Shown: positions 17,157 through 25,880 of the stretch, in pieces | How positions within the stretch are numbered: position 1 is the first letter of the stretch | Layout: every line of letters begins with the position of its first letter | NCBI RefSeq assembly: GCF_038896935.1 | Contig: NZ_JBANDC010000009.1 | Span: 124,001 to 188,000 of the forward strand | DNA: 64,000 bases | Reading direction: 5' to 3' | From: Collimonas rhizosphaerae | Lineage (GTDB): Bacteria; Pseudomonadota; Gammaproteobacteria; Burkholderiales; Burkholderiaceae_D | Notes under the pieces: model-generated | Database searches by the model: none | What the model was told of the DNA's origin: nothing | What the model saw: only the letters and a program-made list of their open reading frames with translations | Translations under genes and position numbers: made by a program

Positions 17157-17185
17157 ATTGTACATGGACTTGGCGCTTTCGTCAA
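17157..17185 (-). promoter_or_regulatory. sigma-70 promoter for rplU–rpmA
   Basis: On the minus strand TTGACG (17185–17180), a 17-base spacer, then TACAAT (17162–17157). Five of six matches in each box with optimal spacing make this the clearest promoter in the window. Confidence 0.75.
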
Positions 17186-17316
17186 AATCTCTTGACAAGT
17201 GCGGAATTCACCACAGTTCCGCACTTCCGCCGGGCAACCCCGGCCAAATATTGCCATGGAGCCACCCGCCGCCGCAGACTCGCCAGCAGCACAACAGCCT
17301 TTTTCATATAATGACG

Positions 17317-17322
17317 GTATTC
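17317..17322 (+). promoter_or_regulatory. probable -10 box of grxD
   Basis: A perfect TATAAT lies 22 bases before the grxD start. No good -35 box is seen 16–18 bases upstream (ACAGCC at 17294). The ribosome site TAAGG follows. Confidence 0.4.
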
Positions 17323-17344
17323 TGAAACTTTTTAAGGTATTGCC

Positions 17345-17656
17345 ATGAGCGATGTACAAGCGTGGATCAAGGAAACCGTGACCAGCAACCCAGTGGTGCT
17401 GTTCATGAAAGGAACCGCGCAATTCCCCCAATGCGGATTTTCCGGCCGCGCCATCCAGCTGTTGAAGACCAGCGGCGCTGAAAACATCGTCACCGTCAAC
17501 GTGCTGGAAGACCCGACCGTGCGCCAAGGCATAAAGGACTATTCCAGCTGGCCGACCATTCCGCAGCTCTATGTCAACGGCGAATTCATCGGCGGCTCCG
17601 ACATCATGAACGAGATGTTCGAGTCCGGCGAACTGCAAACCTTGCTGAAGGCCTGA
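17345..17656 (+). CDS. grxD: monothiol glutaredoxin Grx4
   Basis: 103 residues with the signature CGFS active site in FMKGTAQFPQCGFSGRA, WPTIPQLYVNGEFIGGSDI and the C-terminal GELQTLL. Monothiol glutaredoxins of this type bind glutathione and a [2Fe-2S] cluster and take part in iron–sulphur transfer rather than disulphide reduction. The start has the ribosome site TAAGG. It is 8 bases upstream of ubiX; co-transcription is likely, functional linkage uncertain. Confidence 0.96.
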   Translation: MSDVQAWIKETVTSNPVVLFMKGTAQFPQCGFSGRAIQLLKTSGAENIVTVNVLEDPTVRQGIKDYSSWPTIPQLYVNGEFIGGSDIMNEMFESGELQTLLKA

Positions 17657-17664
17657 GACCCTAC

Positions 17665-18279
17665 GTGGTCTCGTCCAGCCGCCCAGCCGCAGACGCCAGC
17701 CAGCCGCCGCGCCGCCTGATTGTCGGCATCACCGGCGCCACCGGCGTGATTTACGGCGTGCGGCTGCTGCAGTTGCTGCGCGAGATGCCCGGCGTCGAAA
17801 CCCATCTGATGATTTCCGATGCCGGCGTGCTGAACCTGCACCAGGAATTGGAGATGCGGCGTAAGCAAGTCGAGGCGCTGGCGCACGTGGTGCACAATGT
17901 GCGCGATATCGGCGCAGCCATCGCCAGCGGCTCATTTCAATCGGACGGCATGATCATCGCGCCCTGTTCGATGAAAACCCTGGCGTCGGTCGCCAACGGC
18001 CTGTCCGACAACCTGATCACGCGCGCCGCCGATGTTGTCCTCAAGGAGCGCCGGCGGCTGGTCCTGATGGTGCGCGAAACGCCTTTCAACCTGGCGCATC
18101 TGCGCAACATGACCAGCGTCACTGAAATGGGCGGCATCATCTTCCCGCCTCTGCCTGGCTTTTACCACCGGCCGCAAAGCATTGCGGAAATGGTCGACCA
18201 TACGCTGGGACGCGTGCTGGACCTGTTCGCTGTGCAGCACACGCTGACACCGCGCTGGAATGGCTTGAAAGCCGATTAA
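17665..18279 (+). CDS. ubiX: flavin prenyltransferase UbiX
   Basis: 204 residues from GTG 17665; no better start fits before the conserved RRLIVGITGATGVIYG. The flavoprotein fold motifs are present: GASGA-like GATGVIYG, APCSMKTLASVANG, NLITRAADVVLKERR, VRETPFNLAHLRNM and MGGIIFPPLPGFYHRP. UbiX makes prenylated FMN, the cofactor UbiD needs to decarboxylate the ubiquinone precursor. The ubiquinone-side-chain gene ispB and a UbiH-family hydroxylase are also in the window. It ends at a strong hairpin. Confidence 0.94.
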   Translation: MVSSSRPAADASQPPRRLIVGITGATGVIYGVRLLQLLREMPGVETHLMISDAGVLNLHQELEMRRKQVEALAHVVHNVRDIGAAIASGSFQSDGMIIAPCSMKTLASVANGLSDNLITRAADVVLKERRRLVLMVRETPFNLAHLRNMTSVTEMGGIIFPPLPGFYHRPQSIAEMVDHTLGRVLDLFAVQHTLTPRWNGLKAD

Positions 18280-18283
18280 AAAA

Positions 18284-18315
18284 AAGGCCGGACAAACAGC
18301 TCCGGCCTTCTTTTT
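18284..18315. terminator. bidirectional terminator between ubiX and M61 peptidase
   Basis: Stem AAGGCCGGA (18284–18292) with TCCGGCCTT (18301–18309), an A run before and CTTTTTC after. It serves both convergent genes. Confidence 0.85.
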
Positions 18316-18332
18316 CCCATCAGATATAACGC

Positions 18333-20204
18333 TTAACGACCGCTGCGCCCTGCCAGCCAGGCGGTGCGCAATGCCGGCACCAGCGCTGGTTTTGCCTCCA
18401 CCTTCAAGCCGACCTGCGGCGTGCTGTCGGCCAGCAGCCTGACCTTGAACGTCATCAGTTCATCGCGCCGGAAAGCATGGATGACGACGCTATCGCCAAC
18501 CCGGTAGCGCGCCAGCAGCGCCTCAAGGTTATTGCTCACCCGGATGCCTTCAATCGCCACCAGCAAGTCGCCCGCCGACAACCCGGCGCGATGCGCGGCG
18601 CCGCCTTCGTAGACGTTCGCCAGCCTGGTGTCGCCGCCATTGCGCGCGGTCCGCACGCCCAGCGACGGTTTGCCCGGCTTGCGGCTGTCGGCCAGCACGA
18701 CGCCGGTCGGCGCCAGCAATTTCGCCAGCGGCAGATCATCGGTTGCACGCACATAACGATCGAAGAAACGCTTCAGCTTGAGGCCGGTCACTTCATCGAA
18801 CAAGGCTTCGACCGCGCTCTCGCTGACGCCGCGGCCGCTCAATGCATTGTCGGCATAAAAATCGCGGCCGTATTTTTGCCACAGGGCGCGCATCACGTCG
18901 TCCAGCGATTTGCGGCCCTTGGTTTCGCTACGGATCGTCAGGTCCAGCGCCAGCGCCACCAGCGAGCCCTTGGTGTAATAGCTGACAATCGCGTTTGGCG
19001 CGTTTTCATCCTGGCGATAATATTTGACCCAGGCATCAAAGCTGGATTCGGCCACGCTTTGCTTATGCCGGCCGCTGCCGAGCAGCACGCCGTTGATGGT
19101 TTTTTCAATCAGCTTGAAATAGGCGGGCTGGTCAATCAGGCCGCTGCGCAGCAGCATCAGGTCGTCGTAATAGCTGGTGAAACCTTCGAACAGCCACAGC
19201 AATGGCGTGTAGTTTTCGACCTGCAGGTCGTAGGGAGCAAACGCTGCCGGCTTGATGCGCTTGACGTTCCAGGTATGGAAATATTCATGGCTGCAGAGGC
19301 CAAGGAAGGTGCGGTAACCATCGCTCATTTCCGCCTGTCCCTTGACCGGCAAATCGGCGCGCGCGCAAATCAGTGCGGTGGAAGCGCGATGCTCAAGGCC
19401 GCCATAACCGTCTCCCACCGCCAGCGTCAGGAATACATAGCGCTGCATCGGTGCGCGCTTGGCAAACTTGCTGCCGGCCGGTTCGAAGAAGCTGATCTGG
19501 GTTTCACAGATCCTTTTCAGGTCGGCGCTCAAGCGTGCCAGGTCTAGGTTCGGCACATTGCCGGTAATCGCAATTTCGTGCGGCACGCCGTGCGCTTTGA
19601 AAGTCGCCAGCTGGAAGGTACCCATTTCAACCGGATGATCGATCAGCTCGTCGTAGTTGGCGGCGACATAGCTGCCGAAAGAGCCACGCTTGGCTTTCAG
19701 CGTCGGCAGTGCGGTGGCGATGCGCCACGCTTCATAGGTGTCGCCTTGCGGACGCTGGATATCCACGATATGCGGCGCATGTTCCTGGCCGACAGCGCGC
19801 AGGAATACGCTGGTGCCGTTGAAGAAACCGTGGGTCTGGTCCAGGTGTGCGGTGCGCACCGACAGATCCCATGCGTACACCTGGTAGTGCAAGGTCAGCG
19901 GCCCGTCGCATGGCGCCGCTTGCCAGGAGTGCTTGTCGAGTTTCTTGAGAGCGATCTTGCGGCCGTTCGACTCGGCGCGGATCTGTACGATATTGCGAGC
20001 GAATTCGCGGATCATGTAGCTGCCAGGGATCCAGGCCGGCAAGGCGACGATCTGCCCCACCGCGGCCGGCTCGGCAATGCTCAGGGTAACGGCGAACAGG
20101 TGGGCGGCAGGATCGGCTGCGACGATGCTGTAGCTTAGGCCGCCGCGGGCGGACTTGGCGCTTGACGGCTTGGCGCCTGGCTTTGCAGTATTTTTCTTCA
20201 TCAT
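18333..20204 (-). CDS. M61-family metallopeptidase with PDZ domain
   Basis: 623 residues. The zinc site is HEYFHTWNVKRIKP with a downstream Glu in LLWLFEGFTSYYDDL, the M61 (glycyl aminopeptidase) signature. The N-terminal part is the M61 beta domain, and a PDZ domain lies at about 520–595 (LGVRTARNGGDTRLANVYEGG, AHRAGLSAGDLLVAIEG). There is a Lys/Ala-rich N terminus but no clear signal peptide, so a cytoplasmic location is likely. It begins immediately after the TAA of the DUF3429 gene (TAAATG), suggesting translational coupling. Substrate unknown. Confidence 0.9.
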   Translation of the reverse strand: MMKKNTAKPGAKPSSAKSARGGLSYSIVAADPAAHLFAVTLSIAEPAAVGQIVALPAWIPGSYMIREFARNIVQIRAESNGRKIALKKLDKHSWQAAPCDGPLTLHYQVYAWDLSVRTAHLDQTHGFFNGTSVFLRAVGQEHAPHIVDIQRPQGDTYEAWRIATALPTLKAKRGSFGSYVAANYDELIDHPVEMGTFQLATFKAHGVPHEIAITGNVPNLDLARLSADLKRICETQISFFEPAGSKFAKRAPMQRYVFLTLAVGDGYGGLEHRASTALICARADLPVKGQAEMSDGYRTFLGLCSHEYFHTWNVKRIKPAAFAPYDLQVENYTPLLWLFEGFTSYYDDLMLLRSGLIDQPAYFKLIEKTINGVLLGSGRHKQSVAESSFDAWVKYYRQDENAPNAIVSYYTKGSLVALALDLTIRSETKGRKSLDDVMRALWQKYGRDFYADNALSGRGVSESAVEALFDEVTGLKLKRFFDRYVRATDDLPLAKLLAPTGVVLADSRKPGKPSLGVRTARNGGDTRLANVYEGGAAHRAGLSAGDLLVAIEGIRVSNNLEALLARYRVGDSVVIHAFRRDELMTFKVRLLADSTPQVGLKVEAKPALVPALRTAWLAGRSGR

Positions 20205-20663
20205 TTATCCTCGGACATTCCCGGCAATCACGGTCAGCATCAGCGCCGCCACCGCCACACATGTCAATCTGAAACGCAATTCAATAAACCAGGCCGGCAA
20301 GCCGTACCATGGGAACAAGCGCTTGTCGGCCTGGTAAGCGGCGATGAACCCGGCAATCAGCAAAGCGAAGCCGAAACCGCCGGCCATGGTCGAGAACCAG
20401 GCGATGCTGGTCGGCGCCACGCCCCAGACCAAGGCTTTCTTTGTCTGGTCGGCCGACAGGTCGGCCCGCAGCACCACCGCGCCCCAGTGGATCCCGCCGA
20501 GAAAAGACAAGGCGGCGATGCCATAAGCCAGCTGCCCGCGAATGAAATCGCGCAGCCAGTCGGTGCTGACCAGCCAGCATGCCAGCGTCAGCAGCACGAA
20601 CGGAATCAATCCGGCATAACCGAGTAAATGAATAATACGTTTGTTCAGGAAATGTGGATTCAT
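20205..20663 (-). CDS. DUF3429 membrane protein
   Basis: 152 residues, four to five hydrophobic segments, with conserved LGYAGLIPFVLL, YGIAALSFLGGIHWG and WYGLPAWFIELRFRLT motifs of the DUF3429 family. The family has no established function. It is directly upstream of, and probably translationally coupled to, the M61 peptidase. A joint role is possible but is only suggested by this packing. Confidence 0.85.
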   Translation of the reverse strand: MNPHFLNKRIIHLLGYAGLIPFVLLTLACWLVSTDWLRDFIRGQLAYGIAALSFLGGIHWGAVVLRADLSADQTKKALVWGVAPTSIAWFSTMAGGFGFALLIAGFIAAYQADKRLFPWYGLPAWFIELRFRLTCVAVAALMLTVIAGNVRG

Positions 20664-20784
20664 CTGGTGACTTCGTCAGGGAGGACAGCGCTGGCGGCGC
20701 AAAAAGACGATAGTGTAGCGGGATTGCGCATGATAGGTCCGGCCTCGGTCGCCTGGCGTTGAAAAGAGCGGCGGATTGCGGGCT

Positions 20785-21384
20785 TCAGGCCGGGGATTGT
20801 CGTATATCGGCGACGGTATCGATGTCCTGGTGGATGCCGGGATCGTCCACCGCCACTTCGACGACAGGGCACGATTGCAACAAGCCGCGCGCACCCTGGT
20901 CGCCCTGCAAGTCCAGCAACTGCGGCAAATGCTTGCGGCTGAACCCGACCGGATTGCCGCGCCGGCCGAGATAGGTCGGCACCGCGATGTCGGCGCCTTG
21001 GCGCAATGCCGATGCCAGGGCCTGGATGGTTGCTGCCTGCACATAGGGCATGTCGGCCAGGGCGATTACCCAGCCGGCGGCGTCCGCGGTCTGTTCCAGG
21101 CCGCACACCAGCGACGCCGCCATGCCGTCATCCGCGCTTGCGCATGGCACCCAGGCATAGCCGGCAACCTGTGCGGCCAGATCCGGCGCGTCGCTACGCA
21201 AGACGACACATGTCGGCAGCGCCGCCGCCAGATTGCCGGCAGCCGTCGCCAGCACCGTCTGACCCGCAGCGGTCGGCAACGATTGCAGCAATTTGCTGCG
21301 CACACCGCTGGGATCGAAACGCCGGCCGCGGCCGGCAGCCAGCAGCAGGCCGATGATTTGTCCGCTATATGGTCGACCACTCAT
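20785..21384 (-). CDS. MobA-like nucleotidyltransferase family protein
   Basis: 199 residues. The N-terminal nucleotide-binding motif LLLAAGRGRRFDPSGVRSKLL, the acidic ALADMPYV (metal-binding Asp) and the late RRGNPVGFSRK are those of the MobA/MocA-type NTP transferases that attach CMP or GMP to molybdopterin. Without other molybdenum genes nearby the exact substrate cannot be named; MocA-like CTP:molybdopterin cytidylyltransferase is the nearest guess. It lies 47 bases after dsbC on the same strand, in a likely three-gene operon. Confidence 0.85.
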   Translation of the reverse strand: MSGRPYSGQIIGLLLAAGRGRRFDPSGVRSKLLQSLPTAAGQTVLATAAGNLAAALPTCVVLRSDAPDLAAQVAGYAWVPCASADDGMAASLVCGLEQTADAAGWVIALADMPYVQAATIQALASALRQGADIAVPTYLGRRGNPVGFSRKHLPQLLDLQGDQGARGLLQSCPVVEVAVDDPGIHQDIDTVADIRQSPA

Positions 21385-21431
21385 GGCAGGCTAGGAAAAA
21401 AGTCGCGCCCGCCGGATGGCAGGCGCCTGGT

Positions 21432-22154
21432 TCATTTCAACGTACTGAATTTGGCTTCCATGGTTTTCGCATCGATCCAGCCTGGCGTGCGGGAGCCGTC
21501 GGCGAAGATGATCGTCGGCGTGCCGGTCACGTTCAGCTTCTGGCCGAGCGCCAATACCTTGTCGTTCGGCGCCTGGCAGGCTGCCGGCGCGGCGGTGGCG
21601 GCCTTGCCGTCAACCATCAGGTCGGTCCAGGCCTTGTTGCGGTCGGTGCTGCACCAGACATTGCGGGCCTTCACCGCGGAATCGTCCGCCAGGATGTTAT
21701 ACAAGAAGGTATACACGGTAACGTTGTCGACTTCCTGCAAGGTAGTCTTGTGGAAGCGCTTGCAATAGCCGCAGTTGGGATCTTCGAACACTGCGATCAC
21801 GCGCTTGCCATTGCCCTTGACCTTTTTCATGGCCAGGTCCAGCGGCAAGTCCGAGAACTTGACCTTGCTCAGTTCATTTACCCGCTCGCTGGTAAAGTCG
21901 CGCGAGGTCTGCGCGTCCATGATGCGGCCGACGAACACGTACTTGGCAGCGGCGTCGGTATAAAAGATATCGTTGCCGACACGCACTTCAAACAAGCCGG
22001 AATAAGGAGTCTTGGTTACTTCATCAACCTTGACGTTATCTCCCAGGCGCGGCTCTATCAGCTTCTTGACCGCGCTTTCCTGGGGAGTCTCGGCGCCGGC
22101 GGCGCCTACCCACAGTCCCAGCAAAGCCACCAACATCACGCTTGTTTTTTTCAT
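21432..22154 (-). CDS. dsbC: periplasmic thiol:disulphide isomerase DsbC
   Basis: 240 residues with a signal peptide (about 1–21, ending GAAGA). The N-terminal dimerisation domain is followed by a thioredoxin fold with active site PNCGYCKRFH, a cis-proline loop GTPTIIFADG and a second Cys pair (VWC…AAC). DsbC repairs wrong disulphides in the periplasm and is kept reduced by DsbD. dsbB is also in the window. It follows the UbiH-family gene by 11 bases. Confidence 0.93.
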   Translation of the reverse strand: MKKTSVMLVALLGLWVGAAGAETPQESAVKKLIEPRLGDNVKVDEVTKTPYSGLFEVRVGNDIFYTDAAAKYVFVGRIMDAQTSRDFTSERVNELSKVKFSDLPLDLAMKKVKGNGKRVIAVFEDPNCGYCKRFHKTTLQEVDNVTVYTFLYNILADDSAVKARNVWCSTDRNKAWTDLMVDGKAATAAPAACQAPNDKVLALGQKLNVTGTPTIIFADGSRTPGWIDAKTMEAKFSTLK

Positions 22155-22165
22155 CGTTGTTCCAG

Positions 22166-23413
22166 TTATTCTTTATCAGCTGTCCGACCCAAGGCGTGGG
22201 CCATCAATTGTCTTTTTAAGACCGGCACTTTATCCAGCAAGTTCAACCCGGTATTGCGCAGCAAACGCAACGGCCCGAAATCGAAGCCGAACAGCCGCTC
22301 CAATCCATCGGTCATCACCTGCATCAAGAGTATTTCTTCTTTGCGCGCGCGCGCATAACGCGCCAGCACGCCGGCATCGCCGCAATCGCGATGGCCGCCG
22401 CGCTCGGCCAGCACCTGGACCAGAGCGGCGACATCGCCGAAACCCAGGTTCATGCCATGCCCCGCCAATGGATGCACCACGTGGCCGGCATCCCCGACCA
22501 GGGCGACGCGCGGCGCCACCATCGAATGGGTTTTGAGCAAGGACAATGGAAATGCCTGCACCAGCTCCGGCTGCAGCGGCAGCAATTGGCCCAGCTTGTC
22601 GCCGGCCAGCGAGGTCAGGCGTGCGGCCAGTTCTGACAAAGGTTCATCCAACAGTTCAAGCGCCAGGGCCTCCGGCGCCGACCAGACCAGGGATATCCGC
22701 TGCCCGGGCAAAGGCAGCAAGGCAACGATCCCTTCTGTTTCGGTAAACCATTGATAAGCAACACCGTGATGCGGCCGCTCGCATGCAAAATTGGCGACCA
22801 CCCCGCGCTGTTTGTACGAACGGTAATCGATCCCGATCTGGCACTGGCTGCGCACCCAGGATTGCGCGCCGTCGGCGCCGACAACCAGGGCAGAGCTGAT
22901 GGCCTCGCCCGATTCCAGCTGCAGGGACACTGTGTCCGCATCCACTTGCAGCGCCTTGGCGCGGCCGCTGAGCAGATGCACATTCGGGGAAAATTTCAGC
23001 GCCGCGTCCAGCGCTTGGTTCAGGTTGCTGTCTTCGACAATCCAGGCCAGCGCATCGACGCGCGCATTGTAGGCGTCAAACGCCAGGTTGCCAGCCGCGC
23101 TATCCGTGCCGCCTTTGATCGCCATCCCCTCCACCGCGCTTATTCGCGCCGGATCCAGGGCATCCCACACCTTGACTGTCGACAGCAAGCTGCGCGCCAC
23201 ATGGTTCAGCGCGTACACGCGCGTGTCCCAGGCATCGGGCGCCGCGGCTGATGCGGACGGCGCCGGCATTCCCAGCAATGCAACGCGCAAGCCCGCTTGC
23301 GCCAAGGCCAGCGCCGCTGCCTTGCCGACAGCGCCATTGCCCACGATGCAAATATCGTATTTCGCCGTCGGCGCGGCGCCGGTATTTTTCGAGATTGATG
23401 CGATATCTTTCAT
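22166..23413 (-). CDS. UbiH/UbiF/COQ6-family FAD-dependent hydroxylase
   Basis: 415 residues from ATG 23413 (MKDIASISKN); the frame is open 33 codons further up but without family similarity. FAD-binding motifs are in order: YDICIVGNGAVGKAAALALA, VVGADGAQSWVR, and ALVGDAGHVVHPLAGHGMNLG (GD and DG motifs of flavin monooxygenases). Family members hydroxylate the ubiquinone ring; which position this one modifies cannot be told from sequence alone. It heads a likely operon with dsbC and the MobA-like gene. Confidence 0.9.
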   Translation of the reverse strand: MKDIASISKNTGAAPTAKYDICIVGNGAVGKAAALALAQAGLRVALLGMPAPSASAAAPDAWDTRVYALNHVARSLLSTVKVWDALDPARISAVEGMAIKGGTDSAAGNLAFDAYNARVDALAWIVEDSNLNQALDAALKFSPNVHLLSGRAKALQVDADTVSLQLESGEAISSALVVGADGAQSWVRSQCQIGIDYRSYKQRGVVANFACERPHHGVAYQWFTETEGIVALLPLPGQRISLVWSAPEALALELLDEPLSELAARLTSLAGDKLGQLLPLQPELVQAFPLSLLKTHSMVAPRVALVGDAGHVVHPLAGHGMNLGFGDVAALVQVLAERGGHRDCGDAGVLARYARARKEEILLMQVMTDGLERLFGFDFGPLRLLRNTGLNLLDKVPVLKRQLMAHALGRTADKE

Positions 23414-23547
23414 TTCGCCATTATAGCGACTACGCTTGCAAAGCCCTGCAGGCCCCGTTAAATATGGTTTCCCACTGATCGAGCATGATGTTGCCGCCCA
23501 CAAATTGAACAACGCAAAGTTTTTTCAAGAAGATTCAACAAGGGGCT

Positions 23548-23575
23548 TTGCGGATCGAAAATGTTTTGCTATACT
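23548..23575 (+). promoter_or_regulatory. promoter of tRNA-Phe
   Basis: TTGCGG (23548–23553), 16-base spacer, TATACT (23570–23575), then a GC-rich discriminator, as expected for a stable-RNA promoter. The mature tRNA begins 11 bases downstream. Confidence 0.55.
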
Positions 23576-23585
23576 CCTGTCCCTT

Positions 23586-23661
23586 GGCCTGGTAGCTCAG
23601 TCGGTAGAGCAGAGGATTGAAAATCCTTGTGTCGGTGGTTCGATTCCGCCCCGGGCCACCA
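23586..23661 (+). tRNA. tRNA-Phe (GAA)
   Basis: 76 bases including an encoded CCA. The acceptor stem pairs GGCCTGG with CCGGGCC, the D loop has AGCTCAGTCGGTAGAGC, the anticodon loop is TTGAAAA with GAA at 23619–23621, and the T loop is GGTTCGATTCC. A perfect TTCG hairpin terminator follows 9 bases later. Confidence 0.98.
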
Positions 23662-23670
23662 AAAACAGAA

Positions 23671-23700
23671 AAAGGGCTTAGCTTCGGCTAAGCCCTTTTT
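23671..23700 (+). terminator. tRNA-Phe terminator
   Basis: Stem AAAGGGCTTAGC (23671–23682), TTCG tetraloop, complementary arm from 23687, and a run of five T. Confidence 0.92.
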
Positions 23701-23945
23701 GCATTTCCGGCGCTCAGCAAAGCGTGGGAATCCGCGGCGCAGGCCGGGCACGGCGGCATGGAAGAACAACAGGCGGGCAATGCTTTTTTCGTGATCTTCT
23801 CCCGAGATTTGGTAAGATCGCAAAACAAGACAATATTTTATACACCTTTAAGCAGACTAATAAGCGAACCAATTGCCGCCTAAACGCTCTATAAGCCAAT
23901 CCGTCAGCACTTTCCGCCTTGGTTGCCCATACACCTCACTGCTTT

Positions 23946-24689
23946 ATGCTCAAAAACAAATCCCGCAAGCCGATTGAAATAAAAATTGCTACCGTGGTGG
24001 CCGTATCCGCCATCTTGCATGATTCAGATCCGATGGCGCTGGAAGCCGCTTTGCAGGAAATGACCGGCGGCAGCGCCGATTTCTTTGACAACGAATTTGC
24101 CGTCATCGATGTTGCCGCACTGGGGCCGGACCGCTCGCCCATAGACTGGCCGCAACTGATAGAGCTACTGAAAAAATATCGCCTGAACGCAGTTGCCGTA
24201 CGCAATGCCCCGGCGGAAATGGAAGCCGGCATCGTCGCCAGCGGCCTGAGCATCGATCATGTCGTTGCCGCCCGCCAGGAGCCTGCGGCCGCCGCTCCGC
24301 CGCCAGCCGCACCGGTTGCCGCGCCGCCTCCCAGGGCAGCCGCCAGCACCATGATCATCGATACGCCGATACGCGCCGGGCAGCGGATTTATGCGCGCGA
24401 CGCCGACCTGGTCATCACCGCCACCGTCAACAATGGCGCCGAAATCATTGCCGACGGCAGCATCCATGTCTACGCGCCGCTGCGCGGACGGGCGCTGGCC
24501 GGCGCCAGCGGCGATACTTCGGCGCGCATCTTTGCCGCCAGCATGGAGGCCGAACTGGTGTCCATCGCCGGCGTCTACCGCACTTTCGAGAATGGCTTGC
24601 CGCCGGAACAAAAAGGCCAGCCGGCACAAATCCGCCTGAGCGGCGACCGGATTGACGTACTATCGCTCAATTCCGCGAGCCGTAATTAA
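23946..24689 (+). CDS. minC: septum-site determining protein MinC
   Basis: 247 residues from ATG 23946. The N-terminal FtsZ-inhibiting domain covers about 1–105, followed by an Ala/Pro linker (PPPAAPVAAPPPRAA). The C-terminal beta-helix domain binds MinD (GQRIYARDADLVITATVNNGAEI, VYAPLRGRALAGASG). MinC blocks FtsZ assembly near cell poles; ftsZ itself is at 56282–57457. It heads minC–minD–minE. The gap to minD is 122 bases, longer than usual. Confidence 0.95.
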   Translation: MLKNKSRKPIEIKIATVVAVSAILHDSDPMALEAALQEMTGGSADFFDNEFAVIDVAALGPDRSPIDWPQLIELLKKYRLNAVAVRNAPAEMEAGIVASGLSIDHVVAARQEPAAAAPPPAAPVAAPPPRAAASTMIIDTPIRAGQRIYARDADLVITATVNNGAEIIADGSIHVYAPLRGRALAGASGDTSARIFAASMEAELVSIAGVYRTFENGLPPEQKGQPAQIRLSGDRIDVLSLNSASRN

Positions 24690-24811
24690 TCGAATCTAGG
24701 ATCTTGTAACTTTTTATCTAGTCAGTTGAGGACAGAGTCGCACGGAAAATGTAATTCGCCACGTTATGGTGGCCCTTGCACTCTGTCCCGCAATGCATAA
24801 AGGAGCTCTTC

Positions 24812-25627
24812 GTGGCAAAAATCATCGTTGTTACGTCCGGCAAAGGCGGCGTTGGCAAGACCACCTCCAGCGCCAGTTTTGCATCGGGTCTGGCCATGCG
24901 CGGCCACAAAACGGCTGTGCTCGACTTTGACGTCGGCCTGCGCAACCTGGATCTGATCATGGGCTGTGAACGGCGCGTGGTGTACGATCTGATCAACGTG
25001 GTCAACAAGGAAGCCACCTTGACCCAGGCCCTGATCAAGGACAAGCATTGCGAAAACCTGTTCATCTTGCCGGCTTCGCAAACCCGCGACAAAGATGCGC
25101 TGACCGAAGAAGGCGTGGAGACCGTTCTTAACGACCTGGTCAAGATGGACTTCGAATACATCATTTGCGATTCGCCGGCCGGCATCGAACGCGGCGCCGT
25201 GATGGCGTTGACGTTTGCCGATGAAGCGATCGTCGTCACCAACCCTGAAGTATCGTCGGTGCGCGACTCCGACCGCATCCTCGGCATCATCCAGGCAAAA
25301 TCGCGGCGCGCGCAGAACGGCGGCGAACCGGTCAAGGAACATCTGCTGATCACCCGTTATTCGGCCAAGCGCGTCGAAGCCGGTGAAATGCTGTCGTATA
25401 CCGACGTTCAGGATATTCTGCGGATTCCGCTGATCGGCATCATTCCTGAATCGGAATCGGTGCTGCACGCCTCCAACCAGGGCAATCCGGCGATCCACAT
25501 CAAGGGCAGCGATGTCGCCCTTGCCTACGAAGACGTCGTCTCGCGCTTCCTCGGCGAAGACGTCACCCTGCGGTTTACCTCCTATGAAAAACCGGGTTTC
25601 CTGCACCGCATCTTTGGAGGGAAATAA
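24812..25627 (+). CDS. minD: septum-site determining ATPase MinD
   Basis: 271 residues from GTG 24812, with AAGGAG 7 bases upstream; the ATG at 24776 lies before the conserved start. The deviant Walker A is TSGKGGVGKTTSSA. Also seen are LDFDVGLRNLDLIMG and the membrane-targeting amphipathic C terminus YEKPGFLHRIFGGK. MinD binds the membrane as an ATP dimer, recruits MinC and is displaced by MinE, giving pole-to-pole oscillation. The ribosome site of minE begins inside its last codons. Confidence 0.98.
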   Translation: MAKIIVVTSGKGGVGKTTSSASFASGLAMRGHKTAVLDFDVGLRNLDLIMGCERRVVYDLINVVNKEATLTQALIKDKHCENLFILPASQTRDKDALTEEGVETVLNDLVKMDFEYIICDSPAGIERGAVMALTFADEAIVVTNPEVSSVRDSDRILGIIQAKSRRAQNGGEPVKEHLLITRYSAKRVEAGEMLSYTDVQDILRIPLIGIIPESESVLHASNQGNPAIHIKGSDVALAYEDVVSRFLGEDVTLRFTSYEKPGFLHRIFGGK

Positions 25628-25628
25628 C

Positions 25629-25880
25629 ATGGCATTGCTCTCGTTCTTGTTTACCAGCAAGCCTAAAACGGCGTCTGCGGCCAAGGAACGCCTGCAAATC
25701 ATCATTGCGCGCGAACGGAATGGCCGCCAGGGCCATGACTTCCTGCCGGCCTTGCACAAAGAACTGATCGAAGTGATTTCGAAATACACCAAGGTGAACG
25801 CCGACGACATCAAGATTTCCCTGGATCGCCAGGGAAATCTGGAAGTGCTGGACGTGAACGTGGTGCTGCCAGACGCATAA
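25629..25880 (+). CDS. minE: cell division topological specificity factor MinE
   Basis: 83 residues from ATG 25629, one base after the minD stop; the upstream frame is open but belongs to minD. N-terminal membrane-contact helix (MALLSFLFTSKPKTASAAKERLQ) overlaps the anti-MinCD region RLQIIIARERNG. The C-terminal topological domain reads EVISKYTKVNADDIKISLDRQ (read in two parts). MinE stimulates MinD ATPase activity and drives the oscillation that places FtsZ at midcell. Confidence 0.97.
   Translation: MALLSFLFTSKPKTASAAKERLQIIIARERNGRQGHDFLPALHKELIEVISKYTKVNADDIKISLDRQGNLEVLDVNVVLPDA

Noticed and set aside
23569..23823. 84-residue minus-strand reading frame over tRNA-Phe
   Set aside because: It is the well-known false protein made by translating across a tRNA (PGAESNHRHKDF type sequence); the tRNA and its terminator explain the region.
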